This document shows positions 53,095 to 61,728 of a stretch of DNA of 64,000 nucleotides, piece by piece. Each line of letters starts with the position of its first letter. The stretch's first letter is position 1. A program made the translations under genes and the position numbers. Source of the DNA: JBOGVA01 sp050692195 (GTDB taxonomy: Bacteria; Actinomycetota; UBA4738); NCBI GenBank assembly GCA_050692195.1, contig JBOGVA010000018.1, positions 1 to 64,000 on the forward strand, given 5' to 3'. The notes beneath the pieces are model-generated. The model made no database searches. It was not told where the DNA came from and saw only the letters and a program-made list of their open reading frames with translations.

Positions 53095-54014
53095 CCGCCC
53101 GCGGAAGGCTCCCGGCCGGCCGGCACTAGGTCCAGGAGCGTGGCTTCCGGCCGGCACAGGAACCGGAACGGCGCGTACTTGCTGGTCCCGAGCCCGGGTG
53201 ACACATGGAGGAAGGTCCGGCCGAGTCGCGACAGCCCCATGCACAGGCGGGTCGGGATGCTGCTGTTGGTGACGAGCGCGCCGACGAACGGCAGGCGGAC
53301 CTGCCCTCCGTGGGTATGGCCGGTCAGGATCAGGTCGTAGCCCAGGGCCGCAAGCTCGGGAGCCTGCTCGGGGGAGTGCACGACGGCCAGCCCCACGCTC
53401 TCCGGCTCTTGGCGTGGGGCCACCCGGAAGTCGTGCCTCTCGATGTGAGGGTCGTCCATGCCCATCACCTCGAAGCTCACGCCGTCCTTGGCGAGCAACG
53501 TCCTTCGGTTCCTGAGGTGAATCCAACCGTCTGCTTCGAGCTGCGCCACGAGGTCGGCGCTGCGGCCACGTCGACCAGGCCGGGGGCGTCGAGGGCGACC
53601 GTGGAAGTAGGCGGCGTAGCTGAGCGGGCGGGGCGCGTAGTAGTCGTTCGATCCGAGCACGAAATACGATGCCAGCCGCCCGCGAAGCGGACGAAGGGCC
53701 TCCACGGCCACCTCGACGGCTGCCGGCTCGCCGAGTATGTCGCCCGTGACCACGCAGATGTCGGGCCGGGGGAGCGAGGCGAGGAAGCGCCGCTTGCTCC
53801 TGTCGAAGCGGACGAGGTGGAAGTCAGAGAGGTGGAGGACGCCGACCGGTGAGGCCGCCGCCGGCAGGAGCTCCAGGCGATATCCGGCCCGGCGGTACCA
53901 GCGCCGCTCGATCAGCACACCGTAGGCGACACACGCCACTCCCAGAGCGCCGACCAAGAGTGCGGCCCGCAGGAGTGCGTCGGATAGAGTTGCCAGCACG
54001 TGGATCGAAGGCAT
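53037..54014 (-). CDS. Membrane-anchored metallophosphoesterase
   Basis: The 325-residue product has an N-terminal TM helix (about 13-35) and a calcineurin-like phosphoesterase domain: VLHLSDFHLVRF, VVTGDILGE, YFVLGSNDYY (Asn-Asp in place of the usual NHD/GNHE) and LTGHTHGGQVRLP. It resembles YaeI/YkuE enzymes. The C-terminal tail (about 300-325) is low complexity and overlaps the GT4 gene. Confidence 0.87.
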   Translation of the reverse strand: MPSIHVLATLSDALLRAALLVGALGVACVAYGVLIERRWYRRAGYRLELLPAAASPVGVLHLSDFHLVRFDRSKRRFLASLPRPDICVVTGDILGEPAAVEVAVEALRPLRGRLASYFVLGSNDYYAPRPLSYAAYFHGRPRRPRPGRRGRSADLVAQLEADGWIHLRNRRTLLAKDGVSFEVMGMDDPHIERHDFRVAPRQEPESVGLAVVHSPEQAPELAALGYDLILTGHTHGGQVRLPFVGALVTNSSIPTRLCMGLSRLGRTFLHVSPGLGTSKYAPFRFLCRPEATLLDLVPAGREPSAGGQPEGAEEPEPTARSNTRS

Positions 54015-54029
54015 GGGGGGCCGATTCTA

Positions 54030-54551
54030 GTGGGCGAACGCGGCGACGAGACCGAAGAGGCACGGTCCGGCTCGCGGAGCCAAGGGGAGCAGGCGAGCGC
54101 GCTGAAGGAACGCCTCGCGGCCGAGATGCGCGAGGCGATGAAGGCGAGGCAAGCGGTGCGACTGAGCGCGCTTCGACTCCTGGCGGCCTCGGTGAAGAAT
54201 CGCGAGGTCGAGCTCTTGCACCCGCTTTCCGACCAGGAGTTCGTCGAAGTGGCGGGGCGGGAGGTCAAACGGCGAAAGGAGGCCGTCGAGGCCTACGAGG
54301 CGGCCGGTCGAGAGGACCGTGCGGCCCGGGAGCGGGAGGAACAGAGCGTGCTGGAGACCTATCTCCCCGAAGCCCTCGGCGACCGGGAGATCGACGGACT
54401 GATCGAGGAGGCGATCGCGGCAACCGGGGCTACCGGACCGAGCGACCTCGGGAAGGTGATGGGCCAGGTGATGGCGAAGGCCAGGGGCCGCGCGGATGGA
54501 AAGCTCATCCAGGCTCGGGTCAGGGAGCGACTGACCCCGAGGGGTTCCTGA
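54030..54551 (+). CDS. YqeY (GatB/YqeY-domain) protein
   Basis: The 173-residue product is taken from GTG 54030. After a charged head it has the YqeY domain: LKERLAAEMREAMKARQAVRLSALR (in two parts), EVKRRKEAVEAYEAAGRED, EEQSVLETYLPEAL and GPSDLGKVMGQVMAKARGR. The domain also forms the tail of the amidotransferase GatB; free YqeY is linked to tRNA binding but has no proven role. Divergent from the phosphoesterase. Confidence 0.88.
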   Translation: MGERGDETEEARSGSRSQGEQASALKERLAAEMREAMKARQAVRLSALRLLAASVKNREVELLHPLSDQEFVEVAGREVKRRKEAVEAYEAAGREDRAAREREEQSVLETYLPEALGDREIDGLIEEAIAATGATGPSDLGKVMGQVMAKARGRADGKLIQARVRERLTPRGS

Positions 54552-54579
54552 GCAGGGAGACGTGACGATCCCAGACTGG

Positions 54580-57060
54580 TCAGGGTCCAGGACCGGGCTG
54601 AGCCTTGATTCCGACGAATATGGTCACCGTGGATCCCCTCTTTCGCCTCGACCCCCCAGGCGGTTCCTGGGCCACGACCTTGCCCTCGTCTTGCGGATCG
54701 CTCGGCACCTCCACGACGGCCACCTTGAAGCCCGCATCCCTCAGGATCTTCTTCGCCTCTTGCTCTTCGAGGCCCACCACATCCGGCACCCGGATCCGCT
54801 TCTCCGGGGGTGGCCCCCTTCCGTTGCTGACGAAGATGGTCACACCGCTGCCGAGCGTGACCCTGGCGCCGGCCGTGGGCGACTGCGCCACGACGGTGCC
54901 TGGAGGCTCGTGCGACTCGACCTCCTGGGGGATGGCGGTGAAGTCGGCGTCGGCCAGGACGTCTTCGGCCTCCTGCTCCATGAGGCCGACCACGTTGGGC
55001 ACGATCCCCGCCTTCTGCGGCGGAGGAGTCGGGAAGTCCTTGACGGCCATCCCCTCCACGGCCACCCGCATGTACTCTCCCCAGATCGGGGCGGCGATGC
55101 TCCCCCCGAAGGCGTTCCTTCCCCCCAGCACGCGGAGGCCCCGCATCTCGTACTCCCGCTCCGTGTAGCCGACCCACACACCGGTCACGAGCTGGGGGAT
55201 GTAGCCCATGAACCAGGCGTCCTTGTAGTCCTGGCCGGTCCCGGTCTTGCCCGCCACAGGGCGGCCGATGTTGGCCACGGTTCCGGTCCCGTGCTGGACC
55301 ACGCCTCTCAGCATGGAGGTGGCCTGGGCCGCGATGGCCGGGTCGACCCGGCGCTTGCAGCTCGGCTTAGTGCGGAAGATGGTCTTCCCCTGGGCGGACA
55401 CGACCTTCCGAATGGCGAAGGGGCGGCAGTGCACTCCCCCGCTGGCAAGCGTCGCGAAGCCCGACGTCATCGCCAGCGGGCTGACCTCGACCGAGCCCAG
55501 AGTGATCGCGCACACGGGAGGAACGGACACCTTCGCGTTGGAGGCGTAGCTCCTCACGCCCATGCGGCTGGCCACCTTTGACACGTAGGCGGGACCTCCC
55601 GGGATGTCGGCGATCAGCTGGGCGAACACCACGTTCACCGAGTTGGCGGTGGCGGTGGTGAGGGGCATGTAGCCACCTCCGCCGCCCTCGGCGTTGGAGG
55701 GTTCCCATACGCCGTCGGGATCGGGACACTTGTCTGGATCGATCCGGGTGGGGGACTTCGAGTCGTACACCTTCCCCGGCGGGATCCCCTTCTCCAGGGC
55801 GGCCACCAAGGTGAATGCCTTGAAGGCGCTCCCCGCGCCCCGCCGCGCCTGCGTCGCCAGGTTGAACTGCTTCTTCGAGAAGTCCTTTCCGCCGTACATC
55901 GTCAGGATGGCCCCGTTCCGACTGGCAATGGTCACCACCGAGGCCGCCGGATCCATGTCCGGGGGCTTCTTGCCAGGGTTGGGGAGCCGCCGCTCCACGG
56001 TCTCCTTGGCGGCTCTTTGCATACGCCGGTCCAACGTCGTGTAGATCTTCAGGCCTCCCTGGTACAGGGCGCGCTCGCGCTGGCGGACCGTCCTCCCGAA
56101 GACCTTGCGGATCTGCTTGTACTGAGGATCGTCTTTGGGTGGGTGCAGGATCTGCTGGCGGACGTAGTCCACGAAGTAAGGCTGCGGGCCGTACTTGTTC
56201 ACGGTCCGCTTCTTCTTGGACATCCTGATGCGAGCAGCGGCAGCTTTCGCGTACTCGGCCCGGTCGATCCAGTCGAGCTCGAGCATCCGGCGCAGCACGT
56301 AGTTACGACGAGTCAAAGCGCCGGGGCGGTTCGTGACCGGGTCCCAGGTGGCCGGCGCAGAGATCATCCCGGCGAGGAGAGCTGCCTGCTCGATGGTCAG
56401 ATCAGCGGGGCGCTTGGCGAAGTAGTACTCGGCGGCCGCGCCGATCCCGTAGGTGCCGTGCCCGAAGTACACCTGGTTGAGGTAGAGCTCGAGGATCTGG
56501 TTCTTGGTGTAGGCCCGCTCCAGCCGAATGGCGGCCTGGGCCTCTTTGAACTTCCGTTCGAAGGTCTGCTCGCCGCCGGTCACGGTGTTCTTCACCAGCT
56601 GCTGGCTGATGGTGGAGGCGCCCGAGATGACCTCGCCGGCGAGAAGGTTGTCGATGCCGGCTCTGACGATCGCTACGGGATCGATCGGGCCGTGCTCGTA
56701 GAACCGAGCGTCCTCGATGGCCAGGATGGCATTGCGTGTGACCTGGTTCACCTTGTCCAGGGGGACGTAGATCCGGTTGTAGTCGGCCACTGTTGCCAAG
56801 ACGCGACCATCGGATGCGTGGATGGTGGAGCGCTGGGGGAAGTCGGGGATCTCCAAGCCTTCCCCGTCGCCGAGGAACTTGTCGTCGAACCTCTTGATGG
56901 CGGTGCCGGCTCCGCCCACAGCCGGAGAAAGGCCCACGGCCACCAGTGCGGCGGCGACCGCCACGACCACCGGGATCATCAGCACGCGGTACGCGATCCG
57001 GTAGAGAGAGAAGCCCTCCCTCTGGACCGGCCAGGCGCTGACTTGTCGATTACGGATCAC
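54580..57060 (-). CDS. Class A penicillin-binding protein with two PASTA domains
   Basis: The 826-residue enzyme has a TM helix (about 28-50), a GT51 transglycosylase with catalytic Glu in AIEDARFYEHG (about 115) and QQLVKNTV, and a transpeptidase with SxxK as GSAFK (about 408), SVN (about 473) and KTGTG (about 605). Two PASTA domains close it (about 695-760 and 765-820: VPNVVGLMEQEAEDVL and VPDVVGLEEQEAKKIL). It polymerises and cross-links peptidoglycan; PASTA domains bind muropeptides. Confidence 0.95.
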   Translation of the reverse strand: MIRNRQVSAWPVQREGFSLYRIAYRVLMIPVVVAVAAALVAVGLSPAVGGAGTAIKRFDDKFLGDGEGLEIPDFPQRSTIHASDGRVLATVADYNRIYVPLDKVNQVTRNAILAIEDARFYEHGPIDPVAIVRAGIDNLLAGEVISGASTISQQLVKNTVTGGEQTFERKFKEAQAAIRLERAYTKNQILELYLNQVYFGHGTYGIGAAAEYYFAKRPADLTIEQAALLAGMISAPATWDPVTNRPGALTRRNYVLRRMLELDWIDRAEYAKAAAARIRMSKKKRTVNKYGPQPYFVDYVRQQILHPPKDDPQYKQIRKVFGRTVRQRERALYQGGLKIYTTLDRRMQRAAKETVERRLPNPGKKPPDMDPAASVVTIASRNGAILTMYGGKDFSKKQFNLATQARRGAGSAFKAFTLVAALEKGIPPGKVYDSKSPTRIDPDKCPDPDGVWEPSNAEGGGGGYMPLTTATANSVNVVFAQLIADIPGGPAYVSKVASRMGVRSYASNAKVSVPPVCAITLGSVEVSPLAMTSGFATLASGGVHCRPFAIRKVVSAQGKTIFRTKPSCKRRVDPAIAAQATSMLRGVVQHGTGTVANIGRPVAGKTGTGQDYKDAWFMGYIPQLVTGVWVGYTEREYEMRGLRVLGGRNAFGGSIAAPIWGEYMRVAVEGMAVKDFPTPPPQKAGIVPNVVGLMEQEAEDVLADADFTAIPQEVESHEPPGTVVAQSPTAGARVTLGSGVTIFVSNGRGPPPEKRIRVPDVVGLEEQEAKKILRDAGFKVAVVEVPSDPQDEGKVVAQEPPGGSRRKRGSTVTIFVGIKAQPGPGP

Positions 57061-57186
57061 GGGGAACGACTCGTCTCGAAGCCTCCGTAGCTCACTGTGC
57101 CGAAAGGACGAACCACTGTCTCAACACTACCCCAGGGCGTAGCGATTTAGGCCGGATGGACGATTCGCTCGGCGTCATCCACACCC

Positions 57187-57192
57187 TAGGAT
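57187..57192 (+). promoter_or_regulatory. -10 box for leaderless whiB-like gene
   Basis: TAGGAT, the actinobacterial consensus, ends 7 nt before ATG 57200. Confidence 0.6.
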
Positions 57193-57199
57193 AGCCGCC

Positions 57200-57463
57200 A
57201 TGTCGTGGATGGACCAGGCTCTCTGTCGGCAACAGGACCCGGAGATCTTCTTCAACCAGCGCGCGAGATCCGAACGCCAGGCCAAGCGGATCTGTGAACG
57301 GTGCAGCGTCAGGACCGACTGTCTGGAGCTCGCCCTCCAGTCCGAGAGCGAGTTCGGCGTGTGGGGCGGCCTCAGCGGGCCGGAGCGGATGGTGCTCCTC
57401 CGAGGGTCCACCCGGACCGAGGGGGACCCGCTCGTCGCCGCGATGGCCGAGAAGACAGCCTGA
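57200..57463 (+). CDS. WhiB-family iron-sulfur regulator
   Basis: The 87-residue protein has the four cluster Cys (Cys9, 32, 35 and 41) and the tryptophan turn FGVWGGLSGPER. A TAGGAT box ends 7 nt before the ATG, so the mRNA is probably leaderless. WhiB proteins bind a 4Fe-4S cluster and the primary sigma factor and act in development, redox or antibiotic responses. Subgroup not assigned. Confidence 0.93.
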   Translation: MSWMDQALCRQQDPEIFFNQRARSERQAKRICERCSVRTDCLELALQSESEFGVWGGLSGPERMVLLRGSTRTEGDPLVAAMAEKTA

Positions 57464-57504
57464 ATCGGCATCCGTCCCCCGGTCAGCCCGCCTTTCCCTC
57501 TCCG

Positions 57505-57510
57505 TACAAT
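57505..57510 (+). promoter_or_regulatory. -10 box for leaderless NfeD-like gene
   Basis: TACAAT ends 6 nt before the GTG start at 57517. Confidence 0.55.
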
Positions 57511-57516
57511 CGACCG

Positions 57517-58833
57517 GTGAAGCGCCTCGCCGTGCTGGCCTCGCTCTCCTTGGGTCTGACCCTGCCGTCCGCGGCTCTCGGGGTACAGGGAGATGCCACG
57601 GCCGCGACCCTCGTTGCCGCCGTTGACGTGGTGAAGGTCCAGGGCACCATCGATCCAGCACTGTCCGACTACGTCCGGGGGAGGATCGAGTCCGCGGCCT
57701 TGGGGACGGTCGTCGTCCTTCAGCTCGACTCCAGGGGCTCTCTGGGCCGTGAGGTGGTCGGTGTGGGACGGGCCATTCGTGCGGCTCCCGTCCCGGTCGT
57801 GATGTGGATCGGGCCATCGGGGGCCCGAGCGGAGGGGGGAGCTCTGTTGCTCGCCTATTCGTCCTCGCTCGTGGCGATGGCACCCGGTGCCGGAATCGGC
57901 CCGGCCCGGCCGGTCGACCTGGGGACGGCCCCTCCTCGGGAGGACCCGGCGGAGGTCGCTCGGTTCGGGGAGGAACTGGTCGCCCTGGCCCCCGGAGCGG
58001 GTGCGAATCCCAAGGGAGTCCGCGAGCTTCTCTCCGGACCCTCTCTCGCGGCGGGTCCGGCGCTCGAGTCCGGGGCCGTCGGCCTTGTCGCCGTGGACAT
58101 CGCGGACCTCCTTCGGAAACTCGACGGCCGATCCCTCCGAGTGGGGCGGAGCACGACGATGTTGGCCACCCTTGGGCCGGATGGCAGGGTGGCGGTACCG
58201 GTCCGGTTCCACGAGATGGGCCCGGTCCGGCGGCTCGTGCACGTGGTGAGCACGCCGACCGCGGTGTACGTGCTTCTGGTCCTTGGTCTGTGGGCGCTGG
58301 CCTTCGAGCTGACCCAGCCGGGGCTCGGCGTGGCCGGCATCTTTGGGGTGGCTTCGCTCGCCCTGGCGGCCTACGGTCTGAGCGTCATACCGGTCCGCTG
58401 GCTCGGGCTTGCCCTTCTCCTTGCCGGAGCTGGCCTTCAGGGACTGGACGTGGTGATCCGCCGGGTTGCCCTCCTGACCCTGGCCGGCACCGCGGCCTTT
58501 GTCGCAGGATCCGTCCTGGCATGGCGGGGCGTGGCTCCGGCCATCGATCTCTCGCCGTGGCTCGTCGCGTTCGCGACCGTTGGAGGGGTCCTGTTCTTCG
58601 GGTTCGGCCTGACGGTGGCTTTGAAGTCGAGGGAGCGGGCCAGGTCGGCCCAGGTCGGCCTGGTGGGGCTGGTGGGGGAGGCCCGGAAGGACCTCGACCC
58701 GGAGGGGGCCGTCTTCGTCAAGGGATCCATGTGGCGGGCCCGGTCGGCAGATGGACCCATCGCCAAGGGGCGGCGTGTGCGGGTCAGGGGCATCGACGGG
58801 CTGATCCTTCGCGTGGAGGAAGAGCCGGACTGA
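57517..58833 (+). CDS. NfeD-like membrane protein with serine-protease-type domain lacking the nucleophile
   Basis: The 438-residue product starts at GTG 57517. A signal helix is followed by a ClpP-like domain (about 33-200), four to six TM helices (about 245-375) and a C-terminal NfeD OB fold (VGLVGEARKDLDPEGAVFVKG). In active stomatin-specific proteases the motif is GARAxSAG; here it reads GARAEGGA, so the catalytic Ser is replaced by Gly. It may be an inactive scaffold for membrane microdomains. Confidence 0.85.
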   Translation: MKRLAVLASLSLGLTLPSAALGVQGDATAATLVAAVDVVKVQGTIDPALSDYVRGRIESAALGTVVVLQLDSRGSLGREVVGVGRAIRAAPVPVVMWIGPSGARAEGGALLLAYSSSLVAMAPGAGIGPARPVDLGTAPPREDPAEVARFGEELVALAPGAGANPKGVRELLSGPSLAAGPALESGAVGLVAVDIADLLRKLDGRSLRVGRSTTMLATLGPDGRVAVPVRFHEMGPVRRLVHVVSTPTAVYVLLVLGLWALAFELTQPGLGVAGIFGVASLALAAYGLSVIPVRWLGLALLLAGAGLQGLDVVIRRVALLTLAGTAAFVAGSVLAWRGVAPAIDLSPWLVAFATVGGVLFFGFGLTVALKSRERARSAQVGLVGLVGEARKDLDPEGAVFVKGSMWRARSADGPIAKGRRVRVRGIDGLILRVEEEPD

Positions 58834-58972
58834 CCCCAACCCGACGATGGGCCCCCGGAGCGGCTCTCAGGGCAGCCTCAGGTTTGTGTGGATTGTGTTA
58901 ACGCGCGGTAAAGAGGGGAACCGGCGGCATCCGCGGAGCGTCCCATGTACGAAGAACTCGGAGAAGGTGACG

Positions 58973-59287
58973 ATGCCCAAGGAGGGGCCAGGGGGCGCGT
59001 CGATGGCGACGGACAGTTGGGATTACGGGTGGCAGTGGCGAGGCGCATGCCGCGGCGAGGATTCCGGCCTGTTCTTCGCCCCCAACCACTTCGAGACGAA
59101 GGACGACAAGGAGGCGCGAGAACGGCGGGCCAAGGCGATCTGCTCGACCTGCCCGGTTCGTGTCGATTGCCTCGAGTACTCTCTCCGGACCCGCGAGCCC
59201 CACGGCATCTGGGGTGGGCTCAACGAGGTCGAGCGCCGCATGGTGATCCGGTCGCGGGATCGTGCTCCCCTGCGCTCGGTGGGCTAA
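58973..59287 (+). CDS. WhiB-family regulator, second copy (WhiB2/WhmD-like)
   Basis: The 104-residue protein starts at ATG 58973 behind AGAAGGTG; ATG 59003 is possible. Cluster Cys are 26, 57, 60 and 66 (GACRGED and ICSTCPVRVDCLEYS), followed by HGIWGGLNEVERR. The long spacing between first and second Cys fits WhiB2-like proteins that control septation. It lies 1.8 kb from the other WhiB gene. Confidence 0.93.
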   Translation: MPKEGPGGASMATDSWDYGWQWRGACRGEDSGLFFAPNHFETKDDKEARERRAKAICSTCPVRVDCLEYSLRTREPHGIWGGLNEVERRMVIRSRDRAPLRSVG

Positions 59288-59306
59288 CTCCCTCCACCAC
59301 AAGGGC

Positions 59307-59312
59307 TAACCT
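59307..59312 (+). promoter_or_regulatory. -10 box for leaderless RidA gene
   Basis: TAACCT ends 7 nt before the GTG start at 59320. Confidence 0.5.
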
Positions 59313-59319
59313 ACCCGAC

Positions 59320-59796
59320 GTGGCTGCACCGCCTACGGGTGTGGAGGCACGTCTCCAGGAGTTGGGGTTCGCCTTGCCCACGGCTCCCGCGCCTCTTGCC
59401 ACATACGTCCCTGTCCGGATCACGGGAGACATCGCGTTCGTCTCGGGCCAGGTCCCGATGGAGGACGGCAAGCTCCTGGTGGCCGGAAGGCTCGGGGCCG
59501 ACCTGGATCTCCACGCCGGCGCCGAGGCTGCTCGCCGCTGCGTGCTGCAGGCCCTGGCAGCTCTGAAGGCCGAGTTGGGGTCGCTGGACAGGATCAGGCG
59601 GATCGTCAAGCTGTCCGTGTTCGTGTCCTCGGCGCAGGGGTTCACCGATCAGCCCAAGGTGGCGAACGGGGCCAGCGACCTGCTCGTCGAGGTGTTCGGA
59701 GAGGCCGGCCGCCATGCCCGTGCAGCTGTGGGCGTCTCGGAGCTTCCGCTGGGCGCGCCGGTCGAGGTGGAGCTGGTCGCCGAGATCGAGCCCTAG
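59320..59796 (+). CDS. RidA/YjgF-family protein
   Basis: The 158-residue product starts at GTG 59320 (GTG 59341 possible). It has a Rid fold: YVPVRITGDIAFVSGQVPM, LDLHAGAEAARRCVLQALAAL, RIVKLSVFVSSAQGFTDQP and RAAVGVSELPLGAPVEVELV. The deaminase Arg of canonical RidA (IR or SR before P) is not evident, since the end reads GVSELP, so it belongs to another Rid subgroup. It overlaps selB tail to tail. Confidence 0.88.
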   Translation: MAAPPTGVEARLQELGFALPTAPAPLATYVPVRITGDIAFVSGQVPMEDGKLLVAGRLGADLDLHAGAEAARRCVLQALAALKAELGSLDRIRRIVKLSVFVSSAQGFTDQPKVANGASDLLVEVFGEAGRHARAAVGVSELPLGAPVEVELVAEIEP

Positions 59797-61712
59797 GCTC
59801 CGCCCGGGCGACCGAGGGAATCGCCCCGGAGCACCCGCGCGTCGCCCTGCCGCCTGGTCAGTCCCCGAGCGTCGAAGTACTCGAGGATCGGCAGCGCGTA
59901 CTTGCGGCTGGTGCCTAGTGCCTCCCTGAAGGCGGACACGGTGAACCCGGGAGGGCTCCCTCCGGCTCGGACGATCCCCTCCGCCCGGCTCAGGAAGGCC
60001 GGGCTGATCACGATGTCCGGTGAGATCCGAACGAGCCGGCCGTCCGCGCATGCGGCCCTGATCAGCTCGCTCCCGAAGCCGGCCGCGACGAGCTCCCGCA
60101 CGGACGGGGGGGTCGGCTCGGCCTCTCGGACCGCGTCGATAAGCCGGTCGGCGTCTTCCCTCCCTGCGGTCGAGGCCGAATGTGTGGGCAGGCGGAGGAC
60201 GGCTCCCTCACGGACCACCCTGCCCTCGCCGACCAGGTGCAGCAGGAACGCGTCCGCGAGGCCGGGGTCGGAGAACCTCGCTCCCTCCTCGGCGAGGAGC
60301 GCCCGGGCCTCGCTCACCTCCATTCCAGGACTGAGCGGGTGCTGCCCGTGGTGACCCGCCAGTGCCTGCAGCAGGGTCCTCGTGGTCCGCTCGGCGAGAT
60401 CCGGGCTCATCAACCACTCGTTCATACGCACGGCTCCCCGGAGCACCGCCTCATCCGGGTGCGCGCCGGCAAGAACCTTGACCTCGGATGCGCGAAGGGC
60501 CCCTCGGTCCTCGACCAGCCTCCACGCCACCTCCTCGCGACGGGATCCAAGTCGAGCTCGAAGCCGGGTCACCGGATCGGCCTTCCTTCGTACGGGGGGA
60601 TCGGTGTCCAGGACTCGGCCCCCGGCCACCGTCTCCCGCCGGCCGGCCTCACGGAGCACGAAGCTGTCCTTGAAGTCGAGGACCATGGGCCGGGACATGG
60701 TCACCCTCACGAATGCGTCCTCTCCCGGTCGAACTTCCCTGGCGCCGTACAGGCGGATCCGGGCATCGCGCTCAGCGGAGCCGGCGTACAGCTTGTACGC
60801 CCCACGCGAGGTGAGGGGGTGATCGAGATCGCGGACGGGGCGGATCCAGCCTTCGAATGCCGATGTCTCCCTCCACTGCCCCGGCAGGGTCAGCACGTCT
60901 CCGCGCTCCAGGTCTCTCTTGGCCGTGCCCGCCAGGTTGACCGCCACCCGGCTGACCGGTCTGGCCACCTCCAGCGACCGCTTGTGCGTCTGGAGCCCCC
61001 GGATCCTGGCCACGTGACCCGTGGGCAGGACCTCGGCCTCCTGCCCGACCGCGATCGTCCCGCCCGTAAGGGTCCCGGTGACGACCGTCCCGGCTCCCCG
61101 GATCGTGAAGACACGATCGATGAACTGCCTGGGTCGCCCGCCACTCTCCGGAGGGGGCGCTTCGGCCAGCATGGTGTCCAGCGCTGCCCGGAGATCGTCG
61201 ATGCCCCGACCATCCTGGGCGGAACAGGGGATGATCGGAGCGGTCTCCAGGCGGGTTCCCTTCATCCGCCCGCGAACCTCGTCGGCCCGCGTCTGGATGG
61301 TGTCATCGTCCACCAGGTCCCGCTTCGTCAGCGCCACCACGCCGGCATGGGCCCCCAGCACGTCCACGATCTGAAGATGCTCCTCCGACTGCGGCTTCCA
61401 GCCTTCGTCGGCGGCAACCACGAACAGGACCAGACGCACCGGCCCCACGCCGGCAAGCATGTTGCGGATGAAGTGTTCGTGGCCGGGAACGTCCACGAAC
61501 CCCACCTCCCGGCCCGAGGGCAGGGTGGCCCAGGCGAACCCGAGGTCGATCGTGAGCCCCCGACGCTTCTCTTCGGCCAGACGGTCGGGATCGGTGCCGG
61601 TGAGGGCGATGATGAGCGCCGACTTTCCGTGATCCACATGTCCGGCCGTGGCCACCGTATGCATCGTTCCGGTGTCGGCATCCATGGCGGATCCAGCGGG
61701 TTGCGCCTTCAT
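59793..61712 (-). CDS. selB: Selenocysteine-specific elongation factor SelB
   Basis: The 639-residue GTPase has G1 GHVDHGKSAL, switch region RRGLTIDLGFAW, DVPGHEHFIRNML, and ALTKRDLVD. EF-Tu-like domains 2 and 3 follow, then four winged-helix domains (about 375-639) that bind the SECIS loop. It carries Sec-tRNA to ribosomes at UGA. ATG 61712 lies 16 nt after the selA stop; ATG 61664 is an alternative. Presence of selB implies at least one selenoprotein, and one is at 6.6-7.2 kb. Confidence 0.95.
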   Translation of the reverse strand: MKAQPAGSAMDADTGTMHTVATAGHVDHGKSALIIALTGTDPDRLAEEKRRGLTIDLGFAWATLPSGREVGFVDVPGHEHFIRNMLAGVGPVRLVLFVVAADEGWKPQSEEHLQIVDVLGAHAGVVALTKRDLVDDDTIQTRADEVRGRMKGTRLETAPIIPCSAQDGRGIDDLRAALDTMLAEAPPPESGGRPRQFIDRVFTIRGAGTVVTGTLTGGTIAVGQEAEVLPTGHVARIRGLQTHKRSLEVARPVSRVAVNLAGTAKRDLERGDVLTLPGQWRETSAFEGWIRPVRDLDHPLTSRGAYKLYAGSAERDARIRLYGAREVRPGEDAFVRVTMSRPMVLDFKDSFVLREAGRRETVAGGRVLDTDPPVRRKADPVTRLRARLGSRREEVAWRLVEDRGALRASEVKVLAGAHPDEAVLRGAVRMNEWLMSPDLAERTTRTLLQALAGHHGQHPLSPGMEVSEARALLAEEGARFSDPGLADAFLLHLVGEGRVVREGAVLRLPTHSASTAGREDADRLIDAVREAEPTPPSVRELVAAGFGSELIRAACADGRLVRISPDIVISPAFLSRAEGIVRAGGSPPGFTVSAFREALGTSRKYALPILEYFDARGLTRRQGDARVLRGDSLGRPGGA

Positions 61713-61728
61713 GGGCCGATCGCCCGGC

